A DNA stretch of 64,000 nt from Paraburkholderia diazotrophica (GTDB taxonomy: Bacteria; Pseudomonadota; Gammaproteobacteria; Burkholderiales; Burkholderiaceae). Shown piece after piece: positions 35,525 to 44,609 of the stretch (the stretch's first letter is position 1; the number at the start of each line of letters is the position of its first letter). A program made the position numbers and the translations under genes. The stretch lies in NCBI RefSeq assembly GCF_900108945.1, contig NZ_FNYE01000028.1:1-64000 (forward strand), in the 5' to 3' direction. Below the pieces are notes generated by a model. That model did no database searches. It saw only the letters and a program-made list of their open reading frames with translations, and was not told the origin of the DNA.

Positions 35525-35974
35525 TTAAGGTTCGCCGCGAAGATAAGGCCGGATAGAACTGACCACAACCTCTTTGCAAGTCAAGCGTATGTCCAGGCCA
35601 ATATTAGGCATGAGATCAAGCTTGATTAAGCCATTCGGCTCTTTGGACAAGGAAATATCCATTATCGATGCTTCTTCGAGCATGGCGTTTACGTCGATTT
35701 CGGAGCTCCTAATATCCAGAAATTCCAGCACAACCAAGTAGTCGGGACTCCCGTCGCTGCGAAGCGGTCCATATCGGTTATGCAGCACTTCAAGCTCAAG
35801 ATCAAGCAGATCGCGCGAGCGACCATTCGGTAAAGGCTTGCCTTCCACACTTTCAAACGATCGTCTCTTTCGCTGCATGCAAAATGTTCTAACGGCTGAA
35901 TCATGAAATGACGGGTACTCCCCGAATATTTTAATCAGCAAACTATTGTTTTTTTTGCATGCTGCCAACCCCAT
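35525..35974 (-). CDS. Imm50-type immunity protein
   Basis: A 149-residue protein resembling the Imm50 immunity family of polymorphic toxin systems. The signature near the N-terminus is IFGEYPSFHDSAVRTF, matching the family's F..PSFHD.E pattern. DLELEVLHNRYGP and a beta-rich C-terminal half with the PNIGLDIRLTCKEVVV strand follow. Cytoplasmic immunity proteins neutralise a toxin delivered by neighbouring cells. It is the last gene of a minus-strand trio with a 95-residue unknown and a frameshifted effector-like gene. Base composition is visibly AT-richer than the surrounding metabolic genes, suggesting transfer. Confidence 0.7.
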   Translation of the reverse strand: MGLAACKKNNSLLIKIFGEYPSFHDSAVRTFCMQRKRRSFESVEGKPLPNGRSRDLLDLELEVLHNRYGPLRSDGSPDYLVVLEFLDIRSSEIDVNAMLEEASIMDISLSKEPNGLIKLDLMPNIGLDIRLTCKEVVVSSIRPYLRGEP

Positions 35975-36042
35975 GTTTTATTCTGGCTGTTCATCATGCT
36001 GAATTTTGCGGCCCGTTCCATCCCCTTCGATCCGCCGACGAG

Positions 36043-36330
36043 TCATTCTGCGGGTCGTTTCACAGGCGACCAGTTCATCGGTTCCTTCGTTGTGGTTTGA
36101 AGGCGTGAGCGCAATTCGGGATTACCGGCCGCGAATTGGAGAAAGGCCATCGCTCCAAGGAGACGGGCGTGTTCGTCTGTAATAGGCTCGTTCTGCGATT
36201 CTGGCTCTACGGTATGGACGACTGCGCGATCAATTGCAGTCTGGACACGGCTTCTGAGCGTAACGCATGTCTTGAAGGTTTGTGTTTCCTCGTCGTAAAA
36301 CGTGATCATCGCGGCAGGGTATTTGGTCAT
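36043..36330 (-). CDS. Hypothetical 95-residue protein in the effector/immunity island
   Basis: Not recognised. The start at 36330 (MTKYPAAMITFYDEETQTF) lies 1 bp after the stop of the displaced 3' reading frame of the upstream effector-like gene, which argues for translational coupling and for this start over an upstream ATG at 36420. The protein is soluble, with a beta-rich start, an acidic middle (TVEPESQNEPITDEH) and a helix LLGAMAFLQFAAGNPEL. It could be an immunity, adaptor or chaperone partner of the effector. An Imm50-type gene follows 68 bp later. Confidence 0.6.
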   Translation of the reverse strand: MTKYPAAMITFYDEETQTFKTCVTLRSRVQTAIDRAVVHTVEPESQNEPITDEHARLLGAMAFLQFAAGNPELRSRLQTTTKEPMNWSPVKRPAE

Positions 36331-36331
36331 T

Positions 36332-36445
36332 TCAGTATCCTCGGCATGCCTGGTAGTTGGTGAAAGCGTCTTGGGTGCACTGCATGTAATCTCGATAGTT
36401 TTTGCTACCAAGCAGGGCACGTCTCACGCTGCACTGTTCCATCTC
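36332..36445 (-). pseudogene. Displaced 3' end of the effector-like gene (Cys-rich tail in another frame)
   Basis: Read one base on from the 315-residue ORF at about 36446, the frame continues EMEQCSVRRALLG, then YRDYMQCTQDAFTNYQAC, and stops at 36332, 1 bp before the next gene. Joined to ECFAAYE this gives two C-x9-C / C-x10-C helices, the kind of Cys-paired tail seen at the ends of many secreted effectors. The gene would be about 339 residues when intact. It looks like a single-base insertion, a sequencing error, or possibly a +1 recoding site. Confidence 0.6.
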
Positions 36446-37352
36446 GTTCGTAGGCAGCGAAGCATTCTCCCTCCTGCTCTTCGCTGACTCCGCGCGCTGC
36501 CATCGTCAACACATTATCGCTGTCCGCTGAGTCGCCAGGTTCGAACGGCTGCGCATCTCCCAGCGGCGTCGACGTGTTGCCGCTGCTATCGACCATGTTT
36601 TCGACGAGCGCGTCGTCACTGCATTCATCCTCAGCCGAATCACCACGGAGTGTAGCTACAGCCATTGCTTCTGCTACATCCAGCAGGTTGAACCCGCCGT
36701 CACTACAGCCAGCACTGGCAGCCATCGCGGCGCGCGCGGCCTTCAACTGTGCCTCCTGTGTAGAAGGATCGTATGGCCCCCTCAGGACCGGCTCGCCTTC
36801 CCATATCAAAGGCCCCGGCCCTGCATTCCTGAAGGCGGCCCACACCGTGCCACCACTGCTGCCGAATCCGCCACCGCCTGACGCCGACGGCCACCGTAGC
36901 GGCGCGGGCGTAGGCCGAAACGTCATCGGAAGCGAGCGCCATTCGCGGTTGATGACGGGCACAAGCAGTCCGTCGCGGACAGCCTGTTTGAGCGCGCGCT
37001 CGATGCCGGCGTTGTCGGCCGGTAGGTTCCAGCGGACGACGTTCAGGTGATCGCGCAGAAACGAGCGGATCGCGTCGATGTCAGTGCGCATCAGCGATCT
37101 GAAGTCGTAGTTGGGCCGAACATACCTTTCGAAGGCGCGTCTGTCGTCCTCGATCTGGCGCTCTCGCTCCCGGAGCTTGTCCCAGTCGTCAAAGGCGTCC
37201 CAGTATCCACCGGAAAGACTGTAGAACTCCCTGGCGAGCACGAGCGTGCATTGCCACGTTCCGATATCCAGCGGGACGTGAAGGCTGTTGTAGCTTATAC
37301 GCACGACTCCCTCCATCGCAGTGATTGTTCCCGTCAATCCTGGCGATGGCAT
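36405..37352 (-). CDS. Effector/toxin-like protein of unknown activity, truncated by a frameshift
   Basis: A 315-residue ORF with no family I can name. It is soluble and has an N-terminal REFYSLSGGYWDAFDDWD region and a charged helix DKLRERERQIEDDRRAFERY near residues 58-77. A GLLVPVINREWRSLP strand precedes a Gly/Ser-rich hinge SASGGGGFGSSGGTVWAAF near 160, and an acidic C-terminal part follows. The tail ECFAAYERDGTVQRETCPAW is unlike the rest, and the expected continuation is in the next frame (separate entry). Immunity-like genes directly downstream support a toxin role. The start is uncertain; MEGVVRISYNS at 37316 is an alternative. Confidence 0.55.
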   Translation of the reverse strand: MPSPGLTGTITAMEGVVRISYNSLHVPLDIGTWQCTLVLAREFYSLSGGYWDAFDDWDKLRERERQIEDDRRAFERYVRPNYDFRSLMRTDIDAIRSFLRDHLNVVRWNLPADNAGIERALKQAVRDGLLVPVINREWRSLPMTFRPTPAPLRWPSASGGGGFGSSGGTVWAAFRNAGPGPLIWEGEPVLRGPYDPSTQEAQLKAARAAMAASAGCSDGGFNLLDVAEAMAVATLRGDSAEDECSDDALVENMVDSSGNTSTPLGDAQPFEPGDSADSDNVLTMAARGVSEEQEGECFAAYERDGTVQRETCPAW

Positions 37353-37441
37353 TCAGGGCAGTTGTCATATTGCGTGAAGGCGCGCGTAACCCTCGTCAGT
37401 TCATGTGCTATTTGCACGCGCAACCGCGAGACGCGAAGACC

Positions 37442-37471
37442 CACAAAATGAAAGCCCTCGGAAGGGCTTTC
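37442..37471 (-). terminator. Terminator at the end of the trehalose/glucan gene set
   Basis: GAAAGCCCT and AGGGCTTTC arms (37450-37458 and 37463-37471) around a 4-nt loop are followed, on the minus strand, by ATTTTG. It lies about 65 bp after the treY stop. It also separates the accessory island from the cluster. Confidence 0.8.
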
Positions 37472-37536
37472 ATCGTCACCACAGATTCCAGACTTTAGAC
37501 ATTGCCGTCCATACACGTCGTTCGCCGCGTCCGCGC

Positions 37537-40431
37537 TCACACACGCGGCACCCCATCCTCGACGAGCACGGCAACGGGCATCGTCGTCAGCGCATCGCGC
37601 AGATAGAGCAGCCCCGTGTCCTCCACCTTCGGCGCGGCCGGGCTCACCCAGTCGAACAGCGCGCGCGCAAAGAGTTCTTCGGGCATCTGCGCTGCCGTGT
37701 CCTCCCAACTGATCGGATCGACGAGCGGCACGTCGTTGTCTGCGTCGAGCAGCGCGGTCGACAGACGCGTAGCGATCACCACTGCCCAGCAGTTGCCGTG
37801 ACGCCGCGCGAACGCGATCACGCGGTCCGCATGCCGACCTTGCACCGTCAGCGGCAGATAGGTGCCCTTGCTGAGCAGCTCCGGTATCTGCATGCGCAAC
37901 GCGAGCATGCGCTGGATGATGGCGAGCTTCACGCGGCCATCGCGCCAGTTCGCGAGATAGGCGGAGGGCGGCGCATCCGCCAGCATCGCTTGCCGTTGCG
38001 CGAAATCGACGGGCCGGCGGTTGTCGGGATCGACGAGACTGAAGTCCCATAGCTCCGTGCCCTGATAGAGATCGGGCACGCCCGGCGACGCAAGACGCAG
38101 CACCGTCTGCTGCAAGCTGTTCACGACACCCGCGCGGCCGATACGCGCAACGAACGCACACAGCTCGCGCAGAAAGCCATCGCGGCGCTGCGGCGCGAGG
38201 ATGTCGAACAGGAACTCGCGGCAGCCGTTCTCGAACGCTTCATCGGGCGCGAGCCATGTCGTGCGCAACTTCGCTTCGCGCAGCGCCTTCAGTTGCCATT
38301 GCGCGACGCGTTCGGCGAGCGCCTTGATGCCCTTGTCGTCGTCGGGTGACAAGCCAGGCGGCCAGCAGCCGACCAGCGTCTGATACAGCATCGCCTCGGC
38401 GGCGGGACCGGGCGCCCAGTCGTCGTCATTGCCGTTCAGCGCGCGACGATGCGGCGTGTTCAGCGTCGTCCACGCGCGCAGCGTCGCGATCCACTCGTCC
38501 GCGATTTCGCTCACCACGGCGAGCCGCGCGCGCATGTCCTCACCGCGCTTGTGATCGTGCGTGGCCGTCGCGAGCATCGCATGAGGAAAGCGCCGCGCGC
38601 GCTCCTGATTGCCCGCATGAAACTGCTCGATCGACAGCGCGAACTCGCCCGGATCGGCGCCCACCTCGCAGCGCGACAGCAGACGACCATAGCGATAGCA
38701 GGCGGTATCTTCGATCGCCTTCGCGGCGACGGGCGCCGTCAGTTGCGAGAACAGCGTCTGCACCGTGCGGCGCGCCGACGCCGTGTGATTGAACGCACCA
38801 GGATTGCTCTGCTGCGCTTGCTGCGCTTGCTGCGCTTGCTGCGCTTGCGAGGACTGCTGCGACTGTGCAGACTGCGACTGCTGCAGCGAAGTCGAACGTC
38901 CGTTGCCGCTCTCGTCCGTGCCGCTGCCGAGCCACGCATCGACCTGCGCCAGCACGCCATGATCGGCGCGCGACAGCGTTTGCTTCGCGGCGTCGAGCGC
39001 GATGTCGAAGTATGCGTTGTCGGCGCTGCTGCGCAAGCCGTTTTGCGGATAGATGCGATACACGGGGAAGTGCGCCGCGAGTTCGTTCGTCACGCGGCGA
39101 ATCGCGGTGTACGTGAAGTCGCGTGTGGCGAGGTTGTCGCGTGCAATCCGATGCAGCGCGCGCGCCGCGCGGTCCAGTTCGGCGGGCAGATTTTCGGCGA
39201 GTATCTGGCGGCGCGCGGGCAGCGCTTCGTCGGCGAAGTTCGCGGGGCGGCCGCTCAGTTCGGCCCACGCGTTCGCGAGCGGCGCGGCGCCCGCCGGATC
39301 GTGCAGCAGCGCGCCGACGTCGTTCATGAAGTCATAGCCCGTCGTGCCGTCGACGGGCCAGTCGTCGCGCAGCGTCTCGCCGCGTCCGAGAATCTTTTCG
39401 ACGACGATATACGGCGTCGTGCCCTCGCGCAGCTCCGAGAGCCGCTGGCGCAGACGCTGCGTGTATTCGCGCGGCTCGGCGAGCCCATCGACATGGTCGA
39501 CGCGCACGCCGTCGATCACGCCTTCCGCATACAGCCGGAAGATCAGCGCGTGCACGGCGTCGAATACTTCGGGGCGCTCGACGCGCACGGCCGCGAGCGA
39601 GCTGATATCGAAGAAGCGCCGCCAGTTCACTTCGTCCGATGCCGTGCGCCACCATGCGAGCCGGAAATGCTGCCGCTCGATCAGCCGGTGCAGTCGGTCG
39701 CGCGTGACGGGCTCGTGCGGCGAATATGTTTCGAGCACGAACTCGATCGCCGACGCGCCGTTCTGCCGCACGAACTCGACGAGCGCTTCGCGGCCTTCGA
39801 TGGCGCGAGGCTGATCGGCGGGCTGCGTCGTCACGGGAGCGAAGCGCTCGGCGAGCGCGCTCAGATCGGCGCGATCCGCGGACTGCAAAATCGCCGCGTA
39901 ATCGACGGGACACACGGGGCACGCGTGCTCGCCGTACGCGATATCGAAGCGGCCGCTATCAGCATCGAAGCGCAGTGCGATGCGCCCTGCCGTCAGCTCT
40001 TCGCCGTAAGCCGAGCCGAGCACGGGCATCAGCACCTTGCCGCGCAGCGCGGGATCGGGCGAGTGCCAGTCGACGTCGAAGTAGCGCGCATGGGCGCTGT
40101 GCCGGCCCCATTCGAGGATGTCCTGCCACCACGCGTTGTGCCGGCTCACGCCCATGTGGTTCGGCACGATGTCGACGATCAGGCCCATGCCGCGTTCGTG
40201 CAGCTTGTCGGCAAGGCGCCGCAGGCCGTTTTCGCCGCCGCATTCGGCGCTGACCTGGCCGTAGTCGACGGTGTCGTAGCCGTGCATCGAGCCGGGCGTC
40301 GCCGTCGTGACGGGCGATGCGTACAAGTGGCTCACGCCGAGCGTGGCGAAGTAGTCGACGCGCGCGAGCGCATCGTCGAATGTGAAGCCGCGATGGAACT
40401 GAAGTCGAAGCGTGGCGCGCGGGACAGTCAT
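37537..40431 (-). CDS. treY: Maltooligosyl trehalose synthase
   Basis: TreY isomerises the reducing-end bond of maltodextrins to form maltooligosyl trehalose. The 964-residue GH13 enzyme starts MTVPRATLRLQFHRGFTFDD; the ATG overlaps the malQ stop by 4 bp. The family's SMHGYDTVDYGQVS and VDIVPNHMG are near the N-terminus. The nucleophile Asp is in GVRVDHVDGLAEP near residue 311 and the acid Glu in IVVEKILGRGE near 343. A Gln/Ala low-complexity insert sits near residues 515-545. It is the last gene of the malQ-treZ side and is followed by a terminator. Confidence 0.95.
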   Translation of the reverse strand: MTVPRATLRLQFHRGFTFDDALARVDYFATLGVSHLYASPVTTATPGSMHGYDTVDYGQVSAECGGENGLRRLADKLHERGMGLIVDIVPNHMGVSRHNAWWQDILEWGRHSAHARYFDVDWHSPDPALRGKVLMPVLGSAYGEELTAGRIALRFDADSGRFDIAYGEHACPVCPVDYAAILQSADRADLSALAERFAPVTTQPADQPRAIEGREALVEFVRQNGASAIEFVLETYSPHEPVTRDRLHRLIERQHFRLAWWRTASDEVNWRRFFDISSLAAVRVERPEVFDAVHALIFRLYAEGVIDGVRVDHVDGLAEPREYTQRLRQRLSELREGTTPYIVVEKILGRGETLRDDWPVDGTTGYDFMNDVGALLHDPAGAAPLANAWAELSGRPANFADEALPARRQILAENLPAELDRAARALHRIARDNLATRDFTYTAIRRVTNELAAHFPVYRIYPQNGLRSSADNAYFDIALDAAKQTLSRADHGVLAQVDAWLGSGTDESGNGRSTSLQQSQSAQSQQSSQAQQAQQAQQAQQSNPGAFNHTASARRTVQTLFSQLTAPVAAKAIEDTACYRYGRLLSRCEVGADPGEFALSIEQFHAGNQERARRFPHAMLATATHDHKRGEDMRARLAVVSEIADEWIATLRAWTTLNTPHRRALNGNDDDWAPGPAAEAMLYQTLVGCWPPGLSPDDDKGIKALAERVAQWQLKALREAKLRTTWLAPDEAFENGCREFLFDILAPQRRDGFLRELCAFVARIGRAGVVNSLQQTVLRLASPGVPDLYQGTELWDFSLVDPDNRRPVDFAQRQAMLADAPPSAYLANWRDGRVKLAIIQRMLALRMQIPELLSKGTYLPLTVQGRHADRVIAFARRHGNCWAVVIATRLSTALLDADNDVPLVDPISWEDTAAQMPEELFARALFDWVSPAAPKVEDTGLLYLRDALTTMPVAVLVEDGVPRV
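38812..38847 (-). repeat. Four tandem 9-bp units within treY
   Basis: CTGCGCTTG is repeated four times without interruption (plus-strand view). On the coding strand it encodes Ala-Gln-Gln repeats inside a longer Ser/Gln-rich insert. It is a slippage-prone coding microsatellite that keeps frame. Confidence 0.9.
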
Positions 40432-42617
40432 GGCGTATCGGACAACGAAGATGCTGAGGTTGGATCGGTGCGTGCCCGCTCGATCGCGAGCAGGCGGTCG
40501 CAAAACGTTTCGTCGGCGAAGAGCGCTTCGACGGGCTGCATTACGCGGCGGCGCCAGTTCGGATGCTCGTCGATCGAGCCGGGCAGATTCGGCTGATCCG
40601 CAAGACCGAGCAGGTCTTCGAGCGGATACGTGACGAGCGGCGACGGCGTCACGGCGACGAACGCGAGCGCTTCGTCGACGGGCGCATCGTCGGGCGGCGG
40701 CGCAGCGACATCATGCGGCGCGATGCCCGCCTGCTGGAACGCCTGCCACAACGCGGCGCGGTCGTCGGCGCGTTCCGCCTGCGCGAGCGCGACCGGGTCG
40801 CGGCCATCGGCGCGCGGCGCCGTCTGCCCGACGCGATGGCGCCACACGATGTCTTCGCCGCGCCACCAGCCGGTAATAGTCGGCAGATCGTGCGTGGTCG
40901 TCGTCGCGACGGCATCGCGGTCCCACTCGGCGGGCGACTTGAAGCCGCTGCCATCCTTCGTGCGCTCGAACCACAGCACGCGGATGCCCGCGAGCCCGTG
41001 CTCCGTCAGACGCTCGCGCAATCCGGGCGGCACGGTGCCCAGGTCCTCGCCGATCACGATCGCGCGATGCCGCCACGATTCGAGTGCGATCAGCCGCAGC
41101 ATGTCTTCGAGCGGATAGCGCAGATACGCGCCGTTCTTCGCGGACTCGCCTTCGGGCACGAGCCACAGCCGCCGCAAGCCGAGGATGTGATCGATGCGGA
41201 TGCCGCCCGCGTAAGCGAGCGCGGTGCGCAGCATGTCGATGAACGCCGAGAAGCCCTGGTTGCGCATCGCGCGCGGCGAGAACGTAGTGAGTCCCCACGC
41301 CTGGCCCGCCTGGTTGAACAGATCGGGCGGCGCGCCGACGGAGACGCCTTGCAACATGTCGTCGCGATACGACCATGCGTGAGAGCCCGCGCTGTCGCAG
41401 CCGACGGCGAGATCAGCGATCAGTCCGACGGACATGCCCGCGTCGCGCGCCGCGTGTTGCGCGTGCGACAGGCCCTTCGCAGCGAGCCATTGCAGGAACA
41501 GATGGAACTCGACTTCATGCCGATGCTCGTTCGCGAACGCCTCGACTTCGGGGCTGCGCGGGTCCTGCAGCGGCTCGGCCCATTTGCGCCAGTAGCCAAC
41601 GCCTGTGTGCTGCAACTGAAACGCATGCAACGCTTCGAAGCGCGCGTGGTCTTCGAGCGCGCGGCCGCCGCGCTCGCAGAAGCCGTGAAATTCAAGCGCG
41701 CGCGGCAGGTCCTGCGCGCGGTCATTTGCGCAGAAGCGCTCGAACAGCACGCGCAACACCTTGAGCTTCAACGGGATCGCCGTCTTCCAGTCGATTAGCG
41801 GCAGCGGTTCGAGTTGCGTCCAGGCGTCGGCGGCACCTGCTGCATCGAGCGCGGCTTGCGCGGCCTGCGCGCCGAACACGGCGGCGGGATCGATATGCGT
41901 GACGTTCAGCCACAGACGCGACGACGGCGAATACGGACTGAAGCTTTGCGGCAGCGCGCTGAACATCGCGTGTGTCGGGCTGATCGCGAGCGCATGCGCG
42001 CCGCGTTTCGCGCTTTCGATCGCCAGCGTCGCGAGGGCCGTGTAGTCGCCGATGCCGCCGTCGCCGATCCGGCGCAAGCCGTAGATCTGCGCGGCGATGC
42101 CCCACAGCGGCGGCGGGTTGGCGTCGTCGCCGTGCATTGCGTGCCACGCATCGGCGACGGTGTAGCAGCGCGCGGGCGCGACCGCGAGCGTCATCCGGTG
42201 ATCGTTGAGCACGAGCGTGTGATAGCCGGGCTCGTCGATTGGCGAGAGCAGCGCCGATTCGCCCTTGGGCGCCGTGAAGCGGCCGTCGATCAGCGAGCCG
42301 CTTTCCAGTTCGATCCGGTAGTGGCTGCCCGACTTGATCGCGGCGGCGGGCAACGCGATGCCGCGTCCGCATTCGACCGTCATCAGCGGCGGCAGCTTGC
42401 GGCCGGACAGTTCGGCTTCGAGCGCGGCCGTGCTCTGGCGGACCTGGGTAGCGGTTGCGCACGGCAGGCCCATCCGCTCGAGCAGCGCGGCGAGCGTGCT
42501 GTCGGGCACGCGCTGTTTCCTGCGATGCGCGTCTTCCCATTCGACCTCGAAGCCTGCACGCGCGGCGAGGCTGTCGACGGGCATACCGGGGCGTCGGGTA
42601 GTGGTCAAGCGTGTCAC
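40428..42617 (-). CDS. malQ: 4-alpha-glucanotransferase (amylomaltase)
   Basis: MalQ shuffles glucan chains between maltodextrins and releases glucose. The 729-residue GH77 enzyme has an N-terminal extension of about 150 residues before the barrel (PPLWGIAAQIYGLRR). The nucleophile Asp is in GGIRIDHILGLRRLWLVP near residue 476, the acid Glu in VIGEDLGTVPPGLRE near 523, and the third Asp in TTTHDLPTITGWW. Its start overlaps the treZ stop by 4 bp and its stop overlaps the treY start by 4 bp. In this cluster it reshapes short dextrins left by GlgX or TreY. Confidence 0.95.
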   Translation of the reverse strand: MTRLTTTRRPGMPVDSLAARAGFEVEWEDAHRRKQRVPDSTLAALLERMGLPCATATQVRQSTAALEAELSGRKLPPLMTVECGRGIALPAAAIKSGSHYRIELESGSLIDGRFTAPKGESALLSPIDEPGYHTLVLNDHRMTLAVAPARCYTVADAWHAMHGDDANPPPLWGIAAQIYGLRRIGDGGIGDYTALATLAIESAKRGAHALAISPTHAMFSALPQSFSPYSPSSRLWLNVTHIDPAAVFGAQAAQAALDAAGAADAWTQLEPLPLIDWKTAIPLKLKVLRVLFERFCANDRAQDLPRALEFHGFCERGGRALEDHARFEALHAFQLQHTGVGYWRKWAEPLQDPRSPEVEAFANEHRHEVEFHLFLQWLAAKGLSHAQHAARDAGMSVGLIADLAVGCDSAGSHAWSYRDDMLQGVSVGAPPDLFNQAGQAWGLTTFSPRAMRNQGFSAFIDMLRTALAYAGGIRIDHILGLRRLWLVPEGESAKNGAYLRYPLEDMLRLIALESWRHRAIVIGEDLGTVPPGLRERLTEHGLAGIRVLWFERTKDGSGFKSPAEWDRDAVATTTTHDLPTITGWWRGEDIVWRHRVGQTAPRADGRDPVALAQAERADDRAALWQAFQQAGIAPHDVAAPPPDDAPVDEALAFVAVTPSPLVTYPLEDLLGLADQPNLPGSIDEHPNWRRRVMQPVEALFADETFCDRLLAIERARTDPTSASSLSDTP

Positions 42618-44575
42618 TCCTGTGTCGACCAGAGTTGGCGCTTTAGCGCCTCACTCTGGTCCCATGCCGCGTAGCTGGCGTCGGCGTTCTTGCGCGCGTC
42701 GTGACCGACCGCGTACTCGCTGACGTTTCCCGTCAGCCACGCAACGAACGCATTCGACGGCAGCTCGCCCGCATCGACGCGATCGCGCACGCGCGGCGGC
42801 GTCTCGAAGATCACCATGCCCTCGGGCTGTGTTTCGAGCCGCACCGCTTCGTTGGCGAGATTCAATGCGACCGACAGCGTCTCGCCGTCATCGAGCGTCC
42901 AGCGCGCAACGAGCGCGTTCGCATCGTGTCCGTCGTTCGCCTTCAGCACGGCCGCGCCGAGCGGCTTCGCGCGCTGCAGGCGCGGCGCGATCAGCTTCGC
43001 GCGCACGGCCAGCGCCGACTTGTAGAAGTGCATCCATTCGAACGCTTCCTTGTCGTCGGGCGTCTCGTTGCGGCGCGTGGCGGGCGGCGACGACTTCGCG
43101 AACGTCTGCGGATCGTTCGGATCGGGGATCAGCGCGCGGCGCTTTTCGTCGGCGAACGCCGTGAAGCGCGCGAATTCCTTACGGCGTCCTTCGCGCACCG
43201 CGTTCGCGAGATCGCCCGTGTAGTCGGTGAAGAACAGGAACGGCTGCTTCGAGCCGTACTCTTCGTCCATGAACAGCAGCGGAATTTGCGGCGACAGCAG
43301 CAGCAGACCCGTCGCGGCGAGCAGCACGTCGTCGGCGCACAGCGCGCGCAGACGCTCGCCCATCGCGCGATTGCCGATCTGATCGTGGTTCTGCAGGAAC
43401 ATCACGAACGACGTGGGCGGCAGATGGCCGCTCGGCTGGCCGCGCGCCTTGCCGTGATGAATCGGCGAAGGATCGCCCTGATAGCCGAAGCCGCTGCCGA
43501 GTATCCGCGCGAGCTTGTGGATCGGCTGATCGGCGTAAGCGGCGTAATAGCCTTCGTGTTCGCCCGTCAGCAGCACGTGCAGCGTGTTGTGCGCGTCGTC
43601 GTTCCATTGCGCGGTGAAGTGCGTGTCGAGCAGGTTCGCCGTATTGCGCTCGTTTTCGAGCACGAGATGCACGTGACGCCCGTGCTGCATATGCGCGCGC
43701 ACGTGATCGGCGAAACCGCGCAGCCACGCGTCGTTGTCGATCGCATGCACGGCGTCGAGGCGCAGGCCGTCGATCCGATATTCGTTGAGCCAGTAGAGCG
43801 CGTTATCGCTGAAGAACTCGCTCACTTCGCTGCGCTCGAAGTCGATCGCGGGGCCCCACGGCGTGTGCGTGCCTTCGCGGAAGAAGGGCTTCGCATACTG
43901 CTGCAAATAATTGCCGTCCGGCCCGAAGTGGTTGTAGACCACGTCGAGGAAGACGGCGAGGCCGAGTCCGTGCGCGGCGTCGATCAGCGCCTTCAGATCG
44001 TCGGGGCGGCCATACGCGGAATCGGGCGCATACGGCAGCACGCCGTCGTAGCCCCAGTTGCGCTGGCCCGGAAAGTCGTTGAGCGGCATCAGCTCGATTG
44101 CGGTGACGCCGAGCGCGGCAATCTCGGGCAGCCGCTTCATCACGCCCGCGTAGCCGCCCAGCGTGCCGACGTGCAACTCATACAGCACCGTTTCTTCCCA
44201 CGGGCGCCCGCTCCAGTGCGTGTGCTGCCAGTGGTAGGCGCGCGGGTCGATCACTTCGCTCGGGCCGTGCACGTCCTGCGGCTGGAAGCGCGACGCGGGG
44301 TCGGGCACCAGCAGCGCGCCGTCGAGCTTGTAGCGATAGAGCGTGCCCGCGCCGCATTCTGCTTCCGTCTCGAACCAGCCGTTGCCTGTCGCGTTCATGT
44401 CGAGCGGGCCCTTCGCGGGGCCGCTTTCGATCATCACCTGCACGTTCGCGCACGACGGCGCCCACAGCCTGAAGCGCGTGCGCGGTTTCGCGCTCGCCGC
44501 ACCGAGCAGCTGCGCGCCGAACGGCAGGCAGTGCGCGTGATGATGCGCGTGAGGGTCGATCGGACGTTCATGCAT
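42614..44575 (-). CDS. treZ: Malto-oligosyltrehalose trehalohydrolase
   Basis: TreZ releases trehalose from maltooligosyl trehalose made by TreY. The 653-residue GH13 protein has an N-terminal CBM48-like domain (RFRLWAPSCANVQVMI) and the GYAGVMKRLPEIAALGVTAI barrel start. The nucleophile is in DGLRLDAVHAIDND near residue 273 and the acid Glu in LVLENERNTANL near 306. FLQNHDQIGNRAMGERL carries the third Asp. I chose the ATG at 44575 with GGTGA 5 bp upstream; the ATG at 44587 adds MVTI. It overlaps malQ by 4 bp and follows glgX across a 104-116 bp repetitive gap. Confidence 0.95.
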   Translation of the reverse strand: MHERPIDPHAHHHAHCLPFGAQLLGAASAKPRTRFRLWAPSCANVQVMIESGPAKGPLDMNATGNGWFETEAECGAGTLYRYKLDGALLVPDPASRFQPQDVHGPSEVIDPRAYHWQHTHWSGRPWEETVLYELHVGTLGGYAGVMKRLPEIAALGVTAIELMPLNDFPGQRNWGYDGVLPYAPDSAYGRPDDLKALIDAAHGLGLAVFLDVVYNHFGPDGNYLQQYAKPFFREGTHTPWGPAIDFERSEVSEFFSDNALYWLNEYRIDGLRLDAVHAIDNDAWLRGFADHVRAHMQHGRHVHLVLENERNTANLLDTHFTAQWNDDAHNTLHVLLTGEHEGYYAAYADQPIHKLARILGSGFGYQGDPSPIHHGKARGQPSGHLPPTSFVMFLQNHDQIGNRAMGERLRALCADDVLLAATGLLLLSPQIPLLFMDEEYGSKQPFLFFTDYTGDLANAVREGRRKEFARFTAFADEKRRALIPDPNDPQTFAKSSPPATRRNETPDDKEAFEWMHFYKSALAVRAKLIAPRLQRAKPLGAAVLKANDGHDANALVARWTLDDGETLSVALNLANEAVRLETQPEGMVIFETPPRVRDRVDAGELPSNAFVAWLTGNVSEYAVGHDARKNADASYAAWDQSEALKRQLWSTQE

Positions 44576-44609
44576 GATTGTCACCATTCATCGGCGTGCT
44601 CATCGATGA

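Noticed and set aside
35379..35579. 66-codon minus-strand open frame beside the Imm50 gene
   Set aside because: It overlaps the Imm50 3' end in another frame and shows no recognisable family or ribosome site.
36574..37050. 158-codon Ser-rich plus-strand open frame in the accessory island
   Set aside because: It is antisense to the effector-like ORF, and its Ser/Pro runs come from complementary codons.
38812..38847. Tandem repeats considered as a CRISPR-like array
   Set aside because: Units are contiguous 9-mers without spacers and lie in frame within treY.
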